Below, one piece after another: positions 45,674 to 54,263 of a stretch of DNA of 64,000 nucleotides (position 1 is its first letter; each line of letters opens with the position of its first letter). The translations under genes and the position numbers were made by a program. The stretch comes from JAGVSR01 sp963750715 (GTDB taxonomy: Bacteria > Pseudomonadota > Alphaproteobacteria > Rhizobiales > Hyphomicrobiaceae): assembly GCA_963750715.1 (NCBI GenBank), contig CAVVRP010000014.1, positions 124,001-188,000 of the forward strand, given 5' to 3'. Below the pieces are notes generated by a model that worked only from the letters and a program-made list of their open reading frames with translations, was not told where the DNA came from and searched no databases.

Positions 45674-47491
45674 GTGATCTCGGCCGGGATGTTCATCGCC
45701 GCAGCCGCAATCATTGCGCCATTCGTCTGGGACGCCAGCGACGCACCAAGTTTCTTCCCGACGTCTGCAGTTCTGGCCGACGGCCCTTCGAGCTACAAGA
45801 TCGGCAGCGCGGTCACACTTTTCCAGACGCCCCGTGTCAGCGTCGAAGGCGGCACCATCGCCCTTGCAAGCAGCCAGAGCTATCGGGCGCGAACGGTCGA
45901 AGCGCTGTTTGCCCTGTTGTCGGGGGGCTCGGCGGCGATGGTGCTGGACGGCGCGACATTCACCGTTGACCCCGTCGCGTCGGACGGCGCCAGCGCCGAC
46001 GAAGCTCTAGGTCCGTTGCTGTCGGCGGCGCGGCAGATGAAGTTCGGCACGATCTATCTTCGCAACTGCCGTGTCATTGTCAAAAAATCCGGCAGCCGGC
46101 AGGAAGTGATCGAACAGCTTTCCGGAAAGCTTGCCATGAAGCGCCAGGGCAAGATGGAAGCGCGCGGCGATTTTGTTCTGCGCGGCGAAGAGATTTCATT
46201 CCAGGCGACGCTCAAGCCGGGCGGCCAGACGACCGCGACGCGACTGCCGCTGAGGGCCAGCTTCAAGGGCGCGCTGATGGATGCGAGCATCGACGGCCAT
46301 CTCGTTCTCGGCGAACCGTCCATTCAGCTCGTCGCCACCCGCGCAACGGTCTCCATGCCGCATCTGCGCAAGGCTGCACGATGGCTGGCGAGCAGCTGGC
46401 CGCGAGGCGACGGTTTCGCATCCGCGCGCGTGGAGGGTCCCCTCGAATGGTCGGGGGAAACGATTTCGTTCGAGAAAGCCAACATCGAACTGGATGGCAA
46501 CACGGCAAGGGGCGGCCTTTCGCTCTCCTTGACGGAGCGGCCCCAGATCGAAGGGACTTTGGCATTCGACACACTCGATCTCGGACCATATCTTCCCGAA
46601 CAGCCGGCGGGAGCAGGCAACGCCAAGTCGCTCAGCGGCATGCTCGACGCCGCCTTGGCGATGGCCCTCGATCGCTCGACGTCGCTCATTCGAGAGATCG
46701 ACGCGGACATCCGCATTTCAGCCGGCGAAATCGTCCTGCAGGGTGAAAACGTCGGCAGGGGAGCGGCGGCAGTGTCGATCCGCGACGGGAAGCTTCAGGC
46801 TGACTTGGCGGAGTTCGAGTTCGCGGACAAAGGGACCGGCGCATTCCAGTTCGAATGCGACATGACGGGCATCGAACCGGGCTACGGAATTCGCGGCCGT
46901 CTCGACGGCATTGAAGTCGGCAACGCCGCCAGTCTGCTTTTCGGCACGTCGATCTTAACCGGCATCGGTACGATCGAAGGCGATCTGGCGTCCAGCGGCA
47001 GCAGCGAGGAGGCTCTGCGCGCGTCGCTGGCCGGCAAAGTATCGGTGATTATGACGGAAGGCGCCACGGTCAGTGTCGATATCGCAGCGCTCACTTCACA
47101 GGCGACATCGGCGCCGCGCACCGGATGGAGCCCGCCGGCAGGCGGGGCGACGACGCTCAATCAGTTCAGCGCGCAGCTCTCCGCGTCTCGGGGCGTGTTC
47201 GCCACCGGCGCATTAATTGGCCAATCGGACAAATTGGACGTCGCCGCCGAGGGCACGATCGACGTCGGCAACAAAGCCGTTGATATGAGTATGACCGTTG
47301 CCACCAAGACCTTGCTCAGCCGTGTCGGGGCGGGATCACCGTCGACCCGGATCGTTCAGATCCGCGGGCCTTGGCTGAATCCTACGATCCGCTCGCCCTT
47401 GCAGCCCGATCGTTCTGCCCAACCTTTATCGCCAAGCACCCCCCCGGCTCCCGAACCGGCCGCCACTGGGGCGCTGCCGGATCGGGGTTAA
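45674..47491 (+). CDS. AsmA-family envelope protein
   Basis: A GTG start (45674) gives an N-terminal membrane anchor (ISAGMFIAAAAIIAPFVW) followed by a long beta-rich periplasmic domain. AsmA features include repeated ...GxLxxxx beta strands, LDLGPYLP, the C-terminal GIGTIEGDLASSGSSEEALR and GKVSVIMTEGATVSVDIAAL, and a final TIDVGNKAVDMSMTVATK. AsmA-like proteins bridge the envelope and are linked to lipid transport and outer-membrane assembly. At 605 residues it is shorter than E. coli AsmA relatives but normal for rhizobial ones. A Pro/Ala-rich tail closes it. An in-frame ATG upstream is not available. Confidence 0.8.
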   Translation: MISAGMFIAAAAIIAPFVWDASDAPSFFPTSAVLADGPSSYKIGSAVTLFQTPRVSVEGGTIALASSQSYRARTVEALFALLSGGSAAMVLDGATFTVDPVASDGASADEALGPLLSAARQMKFGTIYLRNCRVIVKKSGSRQEVIEQLSGKLAMKRQGKMEARGDFVLRGEEISFQATLKPGGQTTATRLPLRASFKGALMDASIDGHLVLGEPSIQLVATRATVSMPHLRKAARWLASSWPRGDGFASARVEGPLEWSGETISFEKANIELDGNTARGGLSLSLTERPQIEGTLAFDTLDLGPYLPEQPAGAGNAKSLSGMLDAALAMALDRSTSLIREIDADIRISAGEIVLQGENVGRGAAAVSIRDGKLQADLAEFEFADKGTGAFQFECDMTGIEPGYGIRGRLDGIEVGNAASLLFGTSILTGIGTIEGDLASSGSSEEALRASLAGKVSVIMTEGATVSVDIAALTSQATSAPRTGWSPPAGGATTLNQFSAQLSASRGVFATGALIGQSDKLDVAAEGTIDVGNKAVDMSMTVATKTLLSRVGAGSPSTRIVQIRGPWLNPTIRSPLQPDRSAQPLSPSTPPAPEPAATGALPDRG

Positions 47492-47512
47492 GCCGCCGCA
47501 ATCCGGCGAAGT

Positions 47513-48184
47513 TCACCAAGACCGGCGCGGACCCGTATCCATGTGGAACAGGCCGCCGCCATAGTGCTTCACCCCACCGATCGAGCCGCTGCTGCGCAGG
47601 TAGGCGACAACGCCGCCATAGTTACCGTGAAGGCGGAAGTCGACGGCGTCGCCCGTCAAGTGTTGCGAATGCTTGGCGCCGCCGACCTTGGCGTTGTGGC
47701 CCTTGCTGCGGCAGGTGGACGTGACGGTAACAGGCCCGAAGTTTGATGCGACGTTTCCGACCATCGAAACCAAAGTGCCGTTGAGGCACGAGGACGAGGC
47801 CGCCCAGCGAACGCCGCCGCCGGTCAGGCTCTTGGCCGGAGGGGACGCATCGATCATCGTGTTGCCGAGGGCGGCGTAGCGCTTGCCCTTGATCTTCTTC
47901 GGCGGCGCGTACTCGCTGGCAAAATTCTTCTTGGACTTGTAGGCTTGCTTGGACGTGCGCTTCGTCGGACGCGCCGTGTAACCGGAGTCGCTGTATCCGG
48001 CCCAGGCCTGCGCTGCAGACGAACCCTTCATCTCCAACTCACTCATCCAGCCGGTCGGCTTGGCGGCCGCCTCCGTCGAAATGCCGAAGGCAGCGAGCCA
48101 CGACGCTGCCAAGCCCAACGACATGAGGCGCACCGCCCTGCGAAAGGTTCCAGCACGCCCGAAAAGAAGATGATCTTTACCCAT
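47513..48184 (-). CDS. D,D-carboxypeptidase-like protein (peptidase M15, YcbK/DUF882-type)
   Basis: A Sec signal (RLMSLGLAASWLAAFGISTEAAA) precedes a Lys/Thr-rich linker and an M15-type catalytic domain at the C-terminus. Zinc and catalytic residues sit in GGAKHSQHLTGDAVDFRL (S-x-H-x-x-G-x-A-x-D) and in VKHYGGGLFHMDTG (H-x-D). Such enzymes trim peptidoglycan peptides in the periplasm. The start at 48184 adds about 18 basic residues before the hydrophobic core, acceptable for a signal. It converges with the AsmA-like gene. Confidence 0.88.
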   Translation of the reverse strand: MGKDHLLFGRAGTFRRAVRLMSLGLAASWLAAFGISTEAAAKPTGWMSELEMKGSSAAQAWAGYSDSGYTARPTKRTSKQAYKSKKNFASEYAPPKKIKGKRYAALGNTMIDASPPAKSLTGGGVRWAASSSCLNGTLVSMVGNVASNFGPVTVTSTCRSKGHNAKVGGAKHSQHLTGDAVDFRLHGNYGGVVAYLRSSGSIGGVKHYGGGLFHMDTGPRRSW

Positions 48185-48574
48185 ACGCTTGATCCCTTCA
48201 CCCTAACGCTTTTCGCCAATTCGTACGGCCGGTTGGCGCGTCGCGTTAACTCAAAATCGCGGGCGGAGAGGTGCACGAGGGGTGTCAAGTGGGGAACAGG
48301 GTTTTGTTTACATAGGTTAACGTCGAAGCACATACTGGCCGGCTGCAAGTACCTGTAAATCTTCTTTATCCCGGACGCCGCAATCCAAAGTCGCGCCGAT
48401 CACGGAGATTAATCTGGCTATAGCAGCGCCGTAATTTCCTCGAATATTTCCATTCTTCAGTTGTATAAAAAATTGTTAATAGAACTGAGTTCGAGATGCC
48501 GGCGCGCCACGTCCGAAGTATTCGCGATGCGCCTCAGGTGCGACATTCTGTCAAAGTAAAGTAAGGATATTGCG
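48185..48574. other. Interval upstream of the M15 peptidase
   Basis: No gene is recognised. An A/T-rich section near 48440-48485 (TTGTATAAAAAATTGTTAATAG) may hold a promoter, but I cannot assign it. Confidence 0.35.
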
Positions 48575-50074
48575 TTACAAAACGCGGGCAATTCTTTCGC
48601 TGACCGTCGATCGCTGAGAATCACTCATGTGCAGCCCGGCCTTGGTACGGCGCCACAGGACGTCCTCGGGAGTCCGCGCCCACTCATTGTGCGCGAGGTA
48701 GACAACTTCACGTTCTGTCAAGCCCGCCCCGAAATCCTCACCCATCTCGGACTGGTCGCGCGCATCCCCGATGACCCTGTCGGTCAACGTCCCGTACCGC
48801 CGCGCAAGCCGGGTCAGAAACGAACCGGAGAACCCCTGCCGGCATTCGCGTAACCGCTCGACAAACATCGCCATACCCCCGTCGCCGATCCCGCCGCCGG
48901 GCAAGGCCGCGCCGGCCGTGAACGCCGGCTTCATGTCGAGGAACTCCGGCCGTAACAAATCGAGCACGGCTTCGGCAAGTCGCCGGTAGGTGGTGATCTT
49001 GCCGCCGAGCACAGTAACGAGGGGCGCTTCGCCCGGTTCACGGTCGACGTCGAGGTGATAGTCACGAGTGACTTTCGATGGATTGCAGCCACCATCGTCG
49101 TAGAGGGGTCGCACTCCCGAGAAGTTCCAGACAATGTCGGCAGAGTGGATCGGCACCCTGAAAAACGCACCCGAAACGTCGAGCAGATAAGCCTCCTCGT
49201 CAGCCGAGATCCGCGCCGTTGCCGGATCTCCCTCGAAGGCGACATCCGTCGTTCCGATTAGAGTAAATCTCTCCTCGAACGGCAGAGCGAATACGGCCCG
49301 TCCGTCGCCGCCTTGCAGCAGGTAGGCATCCTCGGCTCCCGCGATGCGCGGCACGACGATATGGCTGCCCTTGACCAGTCGCGAGCGCGGCGCGGGCCGG
49401 CAGCGATTGCCGGCGGCCATCGTTGCGATGCCGCTCGCCCATGGGCCCGCGGCGTTGACGACGGCACGCGCCCATACTTCCCCGACGGCGTTATCGCCCG
49501 ACAGCCTTATCCGCCAGAGAGCCCCATCTCGGATGAGGCCGGTTACGCGTGTGCGTGTCAGAATGTCGGCGCCGTGGCCGGCCGCGGCAATTGCATTGAG
49601 AACGACCAGACGCGCGTCATCCACCCAGCAGTCCCAGTAGGCGAAGCTGCGGGTGTATGTCGGGTTTAGCGGCCGCCCGGCTGGGTCGGTTCGAAGATTC
49701 ATGGCGCAGGAGCCCGGGACGCGACGCCGCCGGGCCAGGTGATCATAGAGAAACAGGCCTGAGCGAATGAGCCACGCGGGCCGCATGCCCGGGACGTGAG
49801 GCAACACGAAGCGCAACGGCCACACGATATGTGGCGCGGCGGCGAGCAGGATCTCTCGCTCGGCAAGGGCTTCGCGCACCAACCGGAATTCATAAGTCTC
49901 GAGATATCTGAGCCCGCCGTGGACCAGCTTGGAACTGGCCGACGAGGTGGCGCCCCCGAGGTCGCCCATTTCGGCGAGCAGCACTTTCAGCCCACGGCCG
50001 GCCGCATCCGCGGCTATCCCGGCGCCATTAATACCACCGCCAACAATCGCCAGGTCGTAAATGGCCGGTGTCAT
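48575..50074 (-). CDS. glpD: Aerobic glycerol-3-phosphate dehydrogenase
   Basis: The 499-residue protein begins with the FAD-binding DLAIVGGGINGAGIAADAAG and continues with GGATSSASSKLVHGGLRYLE, both diagnostic for GlpD. The middle holds VVNAAGPWA and LVKGSHIVVPRI; the C-terminal domain has GGKITTYRRLAEAVLDLL and the helical cap ending ...HMSDSQRSTVSERIARVL. GlpD oxidises sn-glycerol-3-phosphate to dihydroxyacetone phosphate and passes electrons to the quinone pool at the inner membrane. The glycerol kinase and transporter are not adjacent. It lies 80 bp downstream of the symporter gene on the same strand; co-transcription is possible. Confidence 0.97.
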   Translation of the reverse strand: MTPAIYDLAIVGGGINGAGIAADAAGRGLKVLLAEMGDLGGATSSASSKLVHGGLRYLETYEFRLVREALAEREILLAAAPHIVWPLRFVLPHVPGMRPAWLIRSGLFLYDHLARRRRVPGSCAMNLRTDPAGRPLNPTYTRSFAYWDCWVDDARLVVLNAIAAAGHGADILTRTRVTGLIRDGALWRIRLSGDNAVGEVWARAVVNAAGPWASGIATMAAGNRCRPAPRSRLVKGSHIVVPRIAGAEDAYLLQGGDGRAVFALPFEERFTLIGTTDVAFEGDPATARISADEEAYLLDVSGAFFRVPIHSADIVWNFSGVRPLYDDGGCNPSKVTRDYHLDVDREPGEAPLVTVLGGKITTYRRLAEAVLDLLRPEFLDMKPAFTAGAALPGGGIGDGGMAMFVERLRECRQGFSGSFLTRLARRYGTLTDRVIGDARDQSEMGEDFGAGLTEREVVYLAHNEWARTPEDVLWRRTKAGLHMSDSQRSTVSERIARVL

Positions 50075-50154
50075 GGGGGCAGGCGCCCGTTGGGCAGAGC
50101 GGCAACCGGCAGAATGGCGGGCTGCATGAACGGACAGACGTTAGGCCCCGGCCG

Positions 50155-52353
50155 TTAAAATGTCGTGAGCCGTCTGTCCGCATCCGGCAGGCTCGGCTCA
50201 TGCATGGCGGTGACGACGCCGATCGCCTCCCGGCGCGGGCGTGGCGTCACCAGGCTGACGAGCACCGTCAGCAACAGCCCACCCGGCAGCGCAAATACTG
50301 CGGCGTTCATGGCGCTAATGCCGAACCAGTTCGCGATGCCGGGCTTAACGCTCGTACCGCTCGCATGCAGCACCAGGGCCCGCCACGCCGCCGTCCTCGC
50401 CTCTCCGTCGGCGCCGAGCCATGCGGCGCCTAGATCAGCGAATTCCTTTTCCGCCATCGGTGCCGCGTTCGAAAGATCGCTCCACGTGTCGTAGAAGGTC
50501 ACGGGAAAGAGCTGTGTGCCAATGACGTAGTAGCCGGCAACGGCCAGCCCGCCGAGCATACCCGCCAGAGCGCCCCACTGGTTGATCCGCGACCACCAGA
50601 TGCCGAGCACGAGCGCCGGAAACAGCGACGATGCGGCGAAGGTAAAACCCAACGCGGCAAGCGCCGCATCGTCTCCGGGGGTGGTGATCGCAACGGCCGT
50701 CGCCAGCGCGACCATACCTGTCAGCGCCAACCGGAGAATGATCGCCGTTGCCCTTGGGCTGCGCCCCCCGGTTCGGTTCGAGCACAGCACATCGTGTTCG
50801 AACGCGCGCGCCAGCGCCATAAGCAGCGCGCCCCCTGCAGCGAGACACGCCGCCAGCAGACCAGCTTTGACTGCTCCTGCAATGGCTTTGGGCTGCATCG
50901 TGATCGCTGGGACGGAAGCCACGACGGCAGAAGGTTGCATGGATACTCCGGTGAGTGTCAGCGCGCCGGTCTCATTGCCATCGGCCACGGCCGCAGCAGG
51001 CAGAACCTGATCCACGAAAACCTTCCAGCGAGCCGTATCGTCGGCTCTGCTGGCGGTGACACCGAGCGTTCTCGCCGCAGCAAAAACCGCGTCGCGTCCT
51101 TGAAGGCTGAGCGACTGCCACTCGTGCGCGTGCGGCACGGCATTGGCCGCAATCCATTCACTCACATCGCGCGCATCCTTGGCCCCGCCGGCCGCCGCCT
51201 GCGCGACGCTTTCGACGAGCGGCACGGACAGGCCATGGATGTGGGCATCGCCAGCGACGACGCGAGACTTGAGCCAGCCCGGCACATCGTTGAATGCCGT
51301 CGGCCGCGCCAAGGTCTCGTAGACCTGCCACTTCACCAGGGTGGCAACCGCGGGAACGGCCGTCAGCATCAGCGCCAGAAACAGCATCGCCCAAGCCGAC
51401 GTCACCCGCGCATCGCGCGCCTTGGCCGTCGAGAAGGCGAAGGATGCGATATGCGGAAGGGCCGCCGTGCCGGCTGCGAGCGACACGATCAGCGCCATGA
51501 AATTCAGTTCATCGAACTGCGTGAAGGGCTTCGCGTAGGTCTTCAGCGACATGAAATTGGCGATGCCCTTCTCGATCATGTCCAGTTCGAGATTATCGAT
51601 CTTCGGCAGCGCAGTCCCATAGGCCAGTTGTGGAACGGGGATGCCGGTCAGATTGTAAGACAGGGACGCCAGGGAACCGGTCGCGGCGATCACGAGGACA
51701 AGGTACTGGGCAACCTGCGTCCAGGCGACGGCACGGACACCTCCAAGCAGCGCCGGCAGCAGCACGACAGCGGCAACGACGGCATGAGCGGCGATATCAT
51801 TGAGCGCGAAGTCGCGACTGAGGACAGCCGCAGCCTCCGACAGCATGGCGACGAGCAGCGGGAATGAGCACACGATGAGAACGACAACCGCCAGAACGCG
51901 CGCCAGCGCGCCAAAGCGCATAGCAAAGAAGTCCGGCAGCGTTCGCGCTCCCGACTGCGCCAGATACGGCGAGATCAGGATCGCTGACAGTGCAAGCCCA
52001 CCGGCCCAACCCGCCATAAAGGCAAGGCCGTCGAACCCCAGCGCGTAGGCGGCGCCCGACAGGCCAGCGAAGGTCAGAACAGGCACGCCACCCGCGGCCA
52101 TCGCCATTCCCGCCATGACAGGCGAGGAGGGCGGCGGAGCGACCAGCTTGGCGGGATCTCCCGCCGTGCGGCTCACCAATCCGATTCCAGCATAGATCAC
52201 CAGAGTCAGAAGCAGCACGCCAAGGGTGATGCTCTGGCTGTCGGCGCCCAGTTCTTCGGCAATGCACAGCATGGCGAATGCAGCGAGGCCCGCGCAGCCG
52301 AATAGCGCGGCAACCGTGGCGATGCTGGCTTCCTGCGGCGCGGGATCGCTCAT
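50155..52353 (-). CDS. Sodium:solute symporter, large subunit (VC_2705 family)
   Basis: The 732-residue protein has the SSS fold with about 13 helices (LVSRTAGDPAKLVAPPPSSP, FLALMLTAVPAVATLVKW, LALTGMVALATAVAIT, LFPALVLGIWW). A large extramembrane insertion of about 120 residues between helices (VYETLARPTAFNDVPGWLKS...LTLTGVSM) makes it longer than ActP/PutP. That length and the adjoining DUF4212-type small subunit, with ATGA overlap, are typical of the VC_2705 pair, probably carrying small carboxylates such as acetate. A precise substrate is not known. Confidence 0.93.
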   Translation of the reverse strand: MSDPAPQEASIATVAALFGCAGLAAFAMLCIAEELGADSQSITLGVLLLTLVIYAGIGLVSRTAGDPAKLVAPPPSSPVMAGMAMAAGGVPVLTFAGLSGAAYALGFDGLAFMAGWAGGLALSAILISPYLAQSGARTLPDFFAMRFGALARVLAVVVLIVCSFPLLVAMLSEAAAVLSRDFALNDIAAHAVVAAVVLLPALLGGVRAVAWTQVAQYLVLVIAATGSLASLSYNLTGIPVPQLAYGTALPKIDNLELDMIEKGIANFMSLKTYAKPFTQFDELNFMALIVSLAAGTAALPHIASFAFSTAKARDARVTSAWAMLFLALMLTAVPAVATLVKWQVYETLARPTAFNDVPGWLKSRVVAGDAHIHGLSVPLVESVAQAAAGGAKDARDVSEWIAANAVPHAHEWQSLSLQGRDAVFAAARTLGVTASRADDTARWKVFVDQVLPAAAVADGNETGALTLTGVSMQPSAVVASVPAITMQPKAIAGAVKAGLLAACLAAGGALLMALARAFEHDVLCSNRTGGRSPRATAIILRLALTGMVALATAVAITTPGDDAALAALGFTFAASSLFPALVLGIWWSRINQWGALAGMLGGLAVAGYYVIGTQLFPVTFYDTWSDLSNAAPMAEKEFADLGAAWLGADGEARTAAWRALVLHASGTSVKPGIANWFGISAMNAAVFALPGGLLLTVLVSLVTPRPRREAIGVVTAMHEPSLPDADRRLTTF

Positions 52354-52781
52354 ATCGTCGAACTCTCGCCGGGTTCAGCTTCGTCGCGGTCAATCGCATC
52401 CTGCTTGGCCGCGACGTAGAACAACAGCATGGCGAGCACCAGAAGCAATCCCTGCGCGAGCCAATAGAACCCGAGCGGAAAGCCGTTGACCTGGATCAGG
52501 TTCAACGTGCTGGCCACAGCCGGCATGGCGAGCACGGCGGCGGCGAGGATGACGAGCGCCCAACCCGCGACGCCCACCTTGCGCACGAAGCCCACGTCGC
52601 CTGTGCCCAGACGGCGGCGACGACGCACATAGCCATGCGCGGCAATGACCAGGCCAAATACGGCAACTGTTGCGTAGACGAGCAGGCCAATTGGTGGCAA
52701 CGCGACAAATCCCCGAAGCGCGCCCGACGCCGCAACGGCGGCGACGCCAGCAATCAGCAGCCCGGCCAGCATCTGCAACAT
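52350..52781 (-). CDS. DUF4212-like small subunit of the symporter
   Basis: The 143-residue protein has several membrane helices. Its last 45 residues (LIQVNGFPLGFYWLAQGLLL followed by VLAMLLFYVAAKQDAIDRDE) match the sodium-symporter small-subunit family: F-x-x-F-P-L-G-F-x-x-A-Q-Q. The family is usually about 80 residues, so the two extra N-terminal helices here are unusual. It overlaps the large-subunit start by ATGA, so the two are translationally coupled. Confidence 0.8.
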   Translation of the reverse strand: MLQMLAGLLIAGVAAVAASGALRGFVALPPIGLLVYATVAVFGLVIAAHGYVRRRRRLGTGDVGFVRKVGVAGWALVILAAAVLAMPAVASTLNLIQVNGFPLGFYWLAQGLLLVLAMLLFYVAAKQDAIDRDEAEPGESSTI

Positions 52782-52822
52782 CGCCCCTCCGACTGAACTG
52801 TCCTCGTTCGGCTCTCGTTCGG

Positions 52823-53407
52823 CTAGTGACTGCCGTGGTCTTGGCCGCCCATGGACTCATGTTCGGTGCCCGAATGCGAACCCGAATGCGAACCCTCATC
52901 CGAGCCGGCTGCGTCGTCGTCCGGTTGGTGTTCGAGACCATGCGGTCCCTTCGCTCCCACCGGCTCGATGTTGGCTTCAATCTTGATATCGCCCGACTTC
53001 TCGAACGTCAGCGTCAACGGCAGCAGATCGCCCTCTTTCAAGGGCGCCTTCAGATCGAACAGCATGATGTGATCGCCTGCCGGCCGCAAGATCACCGACT
53101 TGCCAGCAAGAACATCGAGGCTATCGAGGCGGCGCATCTTCATGACGCCCTGCTCTTCGATGTGCGTGTGGATCTCGGCGCGACCGGCTAGAGGAGACGC
53201 GACCGACAAGAGCCTGTCGCCCGCACCCACTGGGGCCTTGAGCTGGAAAAACGCCGCGCCGACCGTGGCGCCGCCCGGGGTTGCCCGGGCCCACGGATGA
53301 GCAATCGTCACCGCCTTACCTTCATACTCGTGGGCCGCCACAGCACCAGCCAGAAGTAAGAGGCTGGCTGCAGCAAAAATCGACGACACGATCAGGCGAA
53401 ACGGCAT
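52823..53407 (-). CDS. PCu(A)C periplasmic copper chaperone
   Basis: A signal peptide (LIVSSIFAAASLLLLAGAVAA, then HEYEGK) is followed by the PCuAC beta-barrel: HPWARATPGGATVGAAFFQL and the copper motif H-M-x(10)-M-x(21)-H-x-M seen as HTHIEEQGVMKM...HIM, with LTLTFEKSGDIKIEANIEPVG at the end. PCuAC passes Cu(I) to the Cu(A) or Cu(B) centres of cytochrome oxidase. The final 40 residues are His/Ser/Gly/Asp-rich (SHSGSHSGTEHESMGGQDHG) and should be an extra metal-binding tail. A Sco partner is not adjacent. Confidence 0.93.
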   Translation of the reverse strand: MPFRLIVSSIFAAASLLLLAGAVAAHEYEGKAVTIAHPWARATPGGATVGAAFFQLKAPVGAGDRLLSVASPLAGRAEIHTHIEEQGVMKMRRLDSLDVLAGKSVILRPAGDHIMLFDLKAPLKEGDLLPLTLTFEKSGDIKIEANIEPVGAKGPHGLEHQPDDDAAGSDEGSHSGSHSGTEHESMGGQDHGSH

Positions 53408-53458
53408 AGTCAGGGTCTCCGGTCTGTCGGGATGATAACTTTGAGAGATCGGCCGTCG

Positions 53459-54103
53459 TCACGAGGTCGCGTTCCGGCATTCCTCATCCGGCGGAAGGGG
53501 ATCACAGGATTTCGCTTCGGTACACCGGCCCAGCGCCTCCGCCAAGGTGACCGTATAGCGCCCGTCGAGCGGTCCGTCGTAGAAGCCTTGCGCCTGAAGG
53601 CCGCACTGGTAGAGCTTGACCATCCGTTCGCCGCCGAACCTGATCGCTCTCATGTAATCGGCGATGGCCTCCGGTACGAGCCCGAGTTTCTGGCGGATAT
53701 GCGCCCGCGTATCGTAGGCGTGTGCGCTTGCCGGAGACAGCGCAATCGCGCGCTCGACATCGGCGATGGCTTTTTCCAGATCGTCGATCCGGTAATGGAC
53801 CCATGCCCTGTTATTGTAGGCAATGGCCGACGTCGGATCGAGTTCGATCGAGCGATCGTAGTCGGGCATCGCATCCTTGTAGTTGCCCTTGAGGGAATAG
53901 GCGAGAGCGCGCATGGCATGCGCCATGCTCCGCTCCCGATTGGAAAGCTCGCTGCGGTCGAGCAGTTCGGTGCATCCCGCGATGCGGCGATCGTTATCGG
54001 TGCTGAAGCAGTCGGAAACGAAATCCGCATTGGCCGGCGCCGGCAGCAGCCAAGCCACCATCGCCGTAATCAGCCAACTTGGCCTGAACCGAAATGATCG
54101 CAT
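53459..54103 (-). CDS. TPR-repeat periplasmic protein
   Basis: A signal-like start (FRPSWLITAMVAWLLPAPANA) is followed by tetratricopeptide units with the A-Y-x-N-x-A pattern: AHAMRALAYSLKGNYKDAMP, DYDRSIELDPTSAIAYNNRA, WVHYRIDDLEKAIADVERAI and ALSPASAHAYDTRAHIRQKL. The C-terminal part (FYDGPLDGRYTVTLAEALGRC) resembles a peptidoglycan-binding-like turn. TPR proteins scaffold other proteins; the partner is unknown. It is divergent from coaBC. Confidence 0.9.
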   Translation of the reverse strand: MRSFRFRPSWLITAMVAWLLPAPANADFVSDCFSTDNDRRIAGCTELLDRSELSNRERSMAHAMRALAYSLKGNYKDAMPDYDRSIELDPTSAIAYNNRAWVHYRIDDLEKAIADVERAIALSPASAHAYDTRAHIRQKLGLVPEAIADYMRAIRFGGERMVKLYQCGLQAQGFYDGPLDGRYTVTLAEALGRCTEAKSCDPLPPDEECRNATS

Positions 54104-54263
54104 ATGTCCTTGCCGGCCTCAGACAGGGCGGCGCTTCCGCCAAGCAGCTGGGACGGTGTATGCCGTCCCTGAACAACGTACTATGTTAAGTTAACCTGAA
54201 GCTCGATCCGTAATATGGCGGCGGAACAGCTTAACCAATGCGCCCGGTCGGTCGTGCTAAGAG

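Noticed and set aside
50794..51867. 357-residue plus-strand frame opposite the symporter
   Set aside because: Antisense shadow with very high Arg/Gln/His content and no domain.
54185..54195. GTTAAGTTAAC as a CtrA site before coaBC
   Set aside because: CtrA needs TTAA-N7-TTAA; here the half sites are one base apart.
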